Source of the DNA: Chitinophaga sp. Ak27
Lineage (GTDB): Bacteria > Bacteroidota > Bacteroidia > Chitinophagales > Chitinophagaceae
Direction: 5' to 3'
NCBI RefSeq assembly: GCF_012726295.1
Contig: NZ_JABAOB010000001.1
Span: 744,001-808,000, forward strand
Length of the DNA: 64,000 nt
Program-made: the position numbers and the translations under genes
Shown: positions 60,041 through 64,000 of the stretch, in pieces
How positions within the stretch are numbered: the stretch's first letter is position 1
Layout: each line of letters begins with the position of its first letter
The notes under the pieces: generated by a model
Told to the model about the DNA's origin: nothing
What the model saw: only the letters and a program-made list of their open reading frames with translations
Database searches by the model: none

Positions 60041-62212
60041 TTAGTTTAAAAGAATTTCATCGACAAATACCCAGCCATGGCCTCCTTTGCCCGGATGCCA
60101 TAGCGGCAGCTTATCGATAGGCGTTAGTACCAGCTTTACACAGCTAACAGTGGTGTGCGGAAAGGTACAATCAATATTCATGGCCGTGAGCGGGTCATCT
60201 TTCTGACCTGCAGCCGGGATAATGCGCTTCAGCAATTTCATATGCTGCGCATCCATACCACCCCATACTTCCACCTTAGTAGGCGGGAAGATATAAGCGT
60301 TGATGCTTCTCAGGATGCCCACCGACACAGACTGCACCGACACAGGTTGCTTAAACAGCAACATCGCCTCGAGGTTATTGCCGGTATAACCCAGCCATTT
60401 TCCATTGCCCTGGTCCTGCCCTCCTTTGAGGCCATCCGAGAGGGTTTTGGCTCCGCTGGCGGCATAGCTGCTATTGGGCTGCGTTAACAGGATCACGCTA
60501 TCAGGCTTATACGTAGATTTATAAAAAGATACCTGAAGCGGGTCGCTGGCCAGCCAGCCTTTCTTACAGGCGATAACGCGAATAGTAGTGCTACCCTCCA
60601 GCAACAAGCTGTCTTTAAACACTGGTGAATGGGCGCTATCAGGCATGGAACCATCGGTCGTATAACGTATTTCCACTCCCCTGATAGGATGTTTAAGCAG
60701 TAGCTGCATATGTTGGTCAAACACCATGGCAGTATTACCCACCTGCGGCTGATTCAATTTCAGTAATTCGCTGCCATCGTTCACAAACCCTTTGATCACT
60801 GCTACCTGTTTAAAGGAAGCCTGCAAGCGATCCAGGTCGGCCGGCGATAGGGCGGTATTCCACAGGTACAGCTCTTTCAGCCTGGTAGCCGATTTCAGTA
60901 CCTGCAGTTGCGCCAGCGTAACCGGGGTACCCGATAGCGATAAACTTTCCAGGTGTGGCAAACTTGCCAGGGCAGATAACGTTTGCCCCTTTACGTTAGT
61001 GAAACTGAGATTCAGTACACGCAGTTGCTCGAACCGCGCAATGGTTTTTAAATCCTCGTCGTGCACCGGCATTTTCTGCAGGTGCATTTCAATGATCTGC
61101 TTCTTTAACGGCAATAGCTCTTCTATTGCCTTGCTATTAAACTGGTCTTTGTTATAACAATTTACCACCAGCGGCGCTGCATTCACGGCTATCGGGTAAA
61201 TAACGCGGTAGTTATTGTTCAGCTTTTGTACCAACTTTTCATCGGCGGCAGAAAAATCGTATACTTCTGGAGCGGCAGCAGCCGGTTTTAGCAAGGCAGC
61301 TGCCAACAGGCGTAAACTATCTTGTGGAGGCAAGGTGGCCACCTTCGTTTTGAAATCGGCACCACTCTTTATCCAATAATACAATAGTGTTGTTTCTTCT
61401 GGTGTTAGTTGAGGCTTCCCTGCCGGAGGCATATGCTTTTTAGCATCCAGCGGCAGGTGGAGTCTATCCATGAGCAGACTCAGCTCCGGCTTGCCCGCTA
61501 TAAACAATTTACCACTTTTTCCCCCTTTCAGCAATTGCTGTGGTAGTTCCATGGCCAGCTCTCCTTTGGCTTTGCCGGCGTTGTGGCAACTCATACACTT
61601 CTCTTCCAATACTGGTTTCACCAGATGCTCATATACCAATGCCTGGTCAAAAGGTACCTGTGGCTTTCCTGCGGGCATTACGGGGCCCAGCACAAAGTTG
61701 TTGCCATGGGTAATATCTGCTCCCAGGTGCCCGGTAATCACCAGTAACAGGATCGTCATCACGGCGCCTGCCTGCTGCCATAGCAGCCGGGGTATAGTCG
61801 ATTGTCCCAGCCAATATAGCGCAGAGGCCAGCCAAAGCATGGTAACACCGCTCCACTTATGCCATTGCAGTTCCCCACTGCCATGGTAGCCATCTTCCGT
61901 GGAAAGGAACAAGCCCATGATAACGGTAACGGCTGCACTGAGCGCTCCTGCCAGTAATAAGGCCGCCGTAAGCTGTTGCTTCCAGCTTTCTGCTGCCGGC
62001 TCCCGCAAACGGATAAACGTTAAAATACCTGCAATGATGATCAGCACAATGGGAAAATGCAACAACAAAGGGTGCATACGTCCCAATACCTGCAACCAGG
62101 GCGGTAATACCAACCGGCTGCTGAAAACCAGCAAAAACAGGATAAAAATATTTGCAGCAAATAACAGGCTACTACCCACTTGCTGCCAACGAAAGCGCTG
62201 TTTCAATATCAT
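60041..62212 (-). CDS. Membrane protein with cytochrome c, LRR, chitobiase-C and F5/8-like domains
   Basis: 723 residues. Four or five membrane helices occupy about 15-165 (DUF2231-like, HPLLLHFPIVLIIIAGI). A heme c site CMSCH (C206, C209, H210) sits in a planctomycete-cytochrome-type domain (HMPPAGKPQLTPEETTLLYY). Leucine-rich repeats (about 375-475: LRVLNLSFTNVKGQ, LESLSLSGTPVTLAQLQVL) are followed by a chitobiase/hexosaminidase C-terminal-like beta domain (GVEIRYTTDGSMPDSAHSPV) and a discoidin-like C terminus. The start overlaps the preceding NHL gene by one base (TAATG). Probably an electron-transfer and substrate-binding partner of the DUF1501 and NHL proteins. Confidence 0.8.
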   Translation of the reverse strand: MILKQRFRWQQVGSSLLFAANIFILFLLVFSSRLVLPPWLQVLGRMHPLLLHFPIVLIIIAGILTFIRLREPAAESWKQQLTAALLLAGALSAAVTVIMGLFLSTEDGYHGSGELQWHKWSGVTMLWLASALYWLGQSTIPRLLWQQAGAVMTILLLVITGHLGADITHGNNFVLGPVMPAGKPQVPFDQALVYEHLVKPVLEEKCMSCHNAGKAKGELAMELPQQLLKGGKSGKLFIAGKPELSLLMDRLHLPLDAKKHMPPAGKPQLTPEETTLLYYWIKSGADFKTKVATLPPQDSLRLLAAALLKPAAAAPEVYDFSAADEKLVQKLNNNYRVIYPIAVNAAPLVVNCYNKDQFNSKAIEELLPLKKQIIEMHLQKMPVHDEDLKTIARFEQLRVLNLSFTNVKGQTLSALASLPHLESLSLSGTPVTLAQLQVLKSATRLKELYLWNTALSPADLDRLQASFKQVAVIKGFVNDGSELLKLNQPQVGNTAMVFDQHMQLLLKHPIRGVEIRYTTDGSMPDSAHSPVFKDSLLLEGSTTIRVIACKKGWLASDPLQVSFYKSTYKPDSVILLTQPNSSYAASGAKTLSDGLKGGQDQGNGKWLGYTGNNLEAMLLFKQPVSVQSVSVGILRSINAYIFPPTKVEVWGGMDAQHMKLLKRIIPAAGQKDDPLTAMNIDCTFPHTTVSCVKLVLTPIDKLPLWHPGKGGHGWVFVDEILLN

Positions 62213-63237
62213 TACACCCTCCTGAGTTTATAGGGATATACTTTCCCGGCATTCCACTGCGCTACATATAAGTTTTCGTCATTATCGACGCACACATCAT
62301 GCGGATGAACGAATATTTTTTCTGCCTGCTGCATGGGCTGTAACTGGCCATTGGTGTACACCGGCACAGTACCGCCAATATTGGATACTACCTTATTGTC
62401 TTTGTCCAGGATGGTCACAAAGCCACTGCCATTTGCATCCATATTTGGCGAGCGAAGCACCGCCGCATACAGGTGATCTCCTTTGATCACCGGGCGGCAA
62501 ACGCAGGCGCCTGGTAAGGTGATAACTTCCTGTAGCTTTCCATCCATGCTGAAACGTTTAAAGCTGTTGCGGGTCCTGTCGGTCACGATCAACGTAGGTT
62601 CGCCGCGGCGGGTATCTACGCAAATACCGTGGGCATTGTCCAGGTGTTCATGACCTTCGCCGCGGCCACCGAAATACCCCAGCAGCTTACCATTGCGGTC
62701 ATAACGTATTACATACTGCGCACCATAACCATCTGCAATGTAAAAGTCGCCATTGGCTGCCACAGTGGTTTCGGTAGGCACAAACTCTTCTTTCTTTTTG
62801 TATACGCCGGTTTCTGCCGGGTAATCGATAGTCAGCAAGATCTTGCCCTCCATTGTGGTTTTATATACCTGGTGTTTTTCTGTATCGGTGATAAATAAAA
62901 ACTCAGTACCATTTTCATTCGTCAGGGTCAGGCCATGTGCCCCGGGGAATTCATGTCCCCAGTTTTCCAGCAGTTTGCCGGATTTATTGTAGACGAGAAT
63001 ATTGTTCTTGGTTTCATTAGTCAGCAGGATAATACGGCCTTTCTTGTCCTGTACCATTTCATGGCAATCCTTTACCGGGTACCGGCTACTGTCCAGCGTT
63101 CCCCATTTAATATCGAGGGCATACCGCATCCCGTTATGGCCGTATACAGGTCCTTTGGGTTTGGCAAAAAGATCCCGGGAAATATAAAATGAGGCAGCTA
63201 CTAACGCCGACGACTGTATGAATTTTCTTCTTTCCAT
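62212..63237 (-). CDS. NHL-repeat beta-propeller protein with twin-arginine-like signal
   Basis: 341 residues. N terminus MERRKFIQSSALVAASFYIS has R-R-K-F and a hydrophobic core, a likely Tat signal. The rest forms NHL-type blades: GRIILLTNETKNNILVYNKS, LTNENGTEFLFITDTEKHQV, YIADGYGAQYVIRYDRNGKL, LGYFGGRGEGHEHLDNAHGI and KIFVHPHDVCVDNDENLYVA. No catalytic motif is visible, although some NHL/6-bladed propellers are lyases. Lies 13 bp downstream of the DUF1501 gene and overlaps the cytochrome gene by one base. Confidence 0.85.
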   Translation of the reverse strand: MERRKFIQSSALVAASFYISRDLFAKPKGPVYGHNGMRYALDIKWGTLDSSRYPVKDCHEMVQDKKGRIILLTNETKNNILVYNKSGKLLENWGHEFPGAHGLTLTNENGTEFLFITDTEKHQVYKTTMEGKILLTIDYPAETGVYKKKEEFVPTETTVAANGDFYIADGYGAQYVIRYDRNGKLLGYFGGRGEGHEHLDNAHGICVDTRRGEPTLIVTDRTRNSFKRFSMDGKLQEVITLPGACVCRPVIKGDHLYAAVLRSPNMDANGSGFVTILDKDNKVVSNIGGTVPVYTNGQLQPMQQAEKIFVHPHDVCVDNDENLYVAQWNAGKVYPYKLRRV

Positions 63238-63250
63238 AGTAATTGATTTA

Positions 63251-64000
63251 TCAGGCCATTAATCCCGGTAGTACTTTACCGGCAACATCTGTAAGCCGGT
63301 AACGGCGACCCTGGTGTTTAAAAGTTAGTTTTTCGTGATCAAGTCCCATGAGATGCAGCACGGTAGCATGAAAATCATGCACGTGTACCGGATCTTTAAT
63401 GATGTTGTAACCAAACTCATCTGTTTCTCCATAAACAATACCTGGCTTTACGCCTCCTCCTGCCATCCAGATGGAAAAGCAACGGGGATGGTGATCGCGG
63501 CCGTAATTGTCGGCCGACATTTTACCCTGGCAGTAGTTGGTACGGCCAAACTCTCCTCCCCATATCACCAGCGTTTCATCCAGCAGTCCCCGTTGTTTCA
63601 GATCGGTGATCAATGCTGCAGAAGCCTGGTCTACATCTTTCGCCTGCCCTGCCATTTCATTAGGCAGGTTGCCATGCTGGTCCCAGCCCTGGTGATACAG
63701 CTGTATAAAACGCACGCCACTTTCCGAAAGTTTCCTCGACAACAGGCAATTAGCCGCAAATGTGCCTGGTACCAGGCAATCCGGGCCATACAACTTAATA
63801 ATATCATCCGGCTCCTTCGACAAATCAGTCAGCTCAGGCACCGCAGTTTGCATACGGTATGCCATTTCGTATTGCTGTATTTTGGTGCTGATTTCCGGGT
63901 CGCCGAATTCCTTGTACGATTGGTCATTTAATGCCGCCAGCTGATCCAGCATCTGCCGGCGATTGGCCATGTCGATACCATCAGGATTGTTGAGATATAA
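63251..64000 (-). CDS. DUF1501 family protein (partial, 5' end outside the window)
   Basis: 250 codons are visible; the frame stays open to the right edge ([20 protein letters not shown]). The visible C-terminal portion has [60 protein letters not shown] and [20 protein letters not shown], the hallmark blocks of DUF1501 proteins (sulfatase/alkaline-phosphatase-like fold, Tat-exported). In planctomycetes and Bacteroidota these pair with cytochrome-containing PSCyt/DUF1553 proteins, and here the cytochrome/LRR protein is two genes downstream. The internal ATG at 63970 is not the real start. Confidence 0.9.
   Translation of the reverse strand, partial: LYLNNPDGIDMANRRQMLDQLAALNDQSYKEFGDPEISTKIQQYEMAYRMQTAVPELTDLSKEPDDIIKLYGPDCLVPGTFAANCLLSRKLSESGVRFIQLYHQGWDQHGNLPNEMAGQAKDVDQASAALITDLKQRGLLDETLVIWGGEFGRTNYCQGKMSADNYGRDHHPRCFSIWMAGGGVKPGIVYGETDEFGYNIIKDPVHVHDFHATVLHLMGLDHEKLTFKHQGRRYRLTDVAGKVLPGLMA

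Noticed and set aside
1..64000. tRNA, rRNA or CRISPR arrays
   Set aside because: No cloverleaf-like sequence with a CCA/TTCGA-type arm, no rRNA-like stretch and no regularly spaced short repeats were seen on reading both strands.

Overview
The window looks like a chromosomal segment of a Bacteroidota bacterium, most probably a Chitinophaga-like member of the Chitinophagaceae (inference). The grounds are SusC/SusD pairs, a FecI-type sigma/FecR pair, LytS/LytTR two-component systems, many secreted glycoside hydrolases with Sec signals ending in A-Q, almost no Shine-Dalgarno sequences, and several TAnnTTTG-like -7 promoter motifs. I saw no tRNA, rRNA, CRISPR array or recognisable transposase/integrase gene.

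Layout. 1-2.5 kb: start of an AraC-type regulator, a DUF1772 membrane protein and a GH20 hexosaminidase (minus). 2.6-6.9 kb: plus-strand operon of a START-domain protein, two SDR enzymes, a LytS kinase and a LytTR regulator. 7.0-15.8 kb: minus-strand block of secreted carbohydrate enzymes (double SGNH hydrolase, TIM-barrel/SUMF1 fusion, Tat-exported sugar isomerase-like protein, PQQ/cytochrome c dehydrogenase, GH29 fucosidase). 16.0-17.7 kb: a second LytS/LytTR pair.

17.7-30.2 kb is the most unusual part. Ten co-oriented, closely packed genes encode three tandem secreted mini-proteins sharing a C-D-x6-C...[S/A]TG signature, a lipoprotein beta-propeller, a MauE/DoxX-like redox membrane protein, a second propeller, an outer-membrane beta-barrel, a SusD-like lipoprotein, a lipoprotein with a transglutaminase-type Cys-His-Asp core, and an O-antigen-ligase-type enzyme with a TPR-like tail. 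The block is bracketed by a 125-bp direct repeat: the last 35 codons of the LytTR gene plus 17 bp recur at its right end, with two differences that are both synonymous. Each inner border carries a fragment of an AraC-type gene. The cassette therefore appears to have been inserted between the LytTR gene and a TonB-receptor operon at 30.3-33.3 kb. I propose it as an undescribed secreted-peptide maturation/display system; that function is inference.

33.3-40.0 kb: a classical sigma/anti-sigma (FecI/FecR)-SusC-SusD glycan-uptake locus (minus). 40.2-42.6 kb: an HtrA-like protease and a nucleotide-sugar dehydrogenase. 42.7-50.1 kb: a copper-resistance cluster (CPC-type ATPase, HMA chaperone, DUF3347 protein, multicopper oxidase fused to a CopB-like barrel, CPH-type ATPase). 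50.3-60 kb: sialate O-acetylesterase, FMN reductase, GH92 mannosidase, an unassigned 824-aa secreted protein, an exported protein of unknown function and an SGNH-alpha/beta hydrolase fusion. 60-64 kb: a planctomycete-style set (cytochrome c/LRR/chitobiase-C protein, NHL propeller, DUF1501 protein cut by the window edge).

Three copies of a roughly 105-125 bp long-hairpin repeat lie in intergenic gaps at 6.9, 40.0 and 52.3 kb. Their arms co-vary within each copy. Base composition of the 18-30 kb cassette looks more AT-rich than its surroundings by eye; this was not computed.
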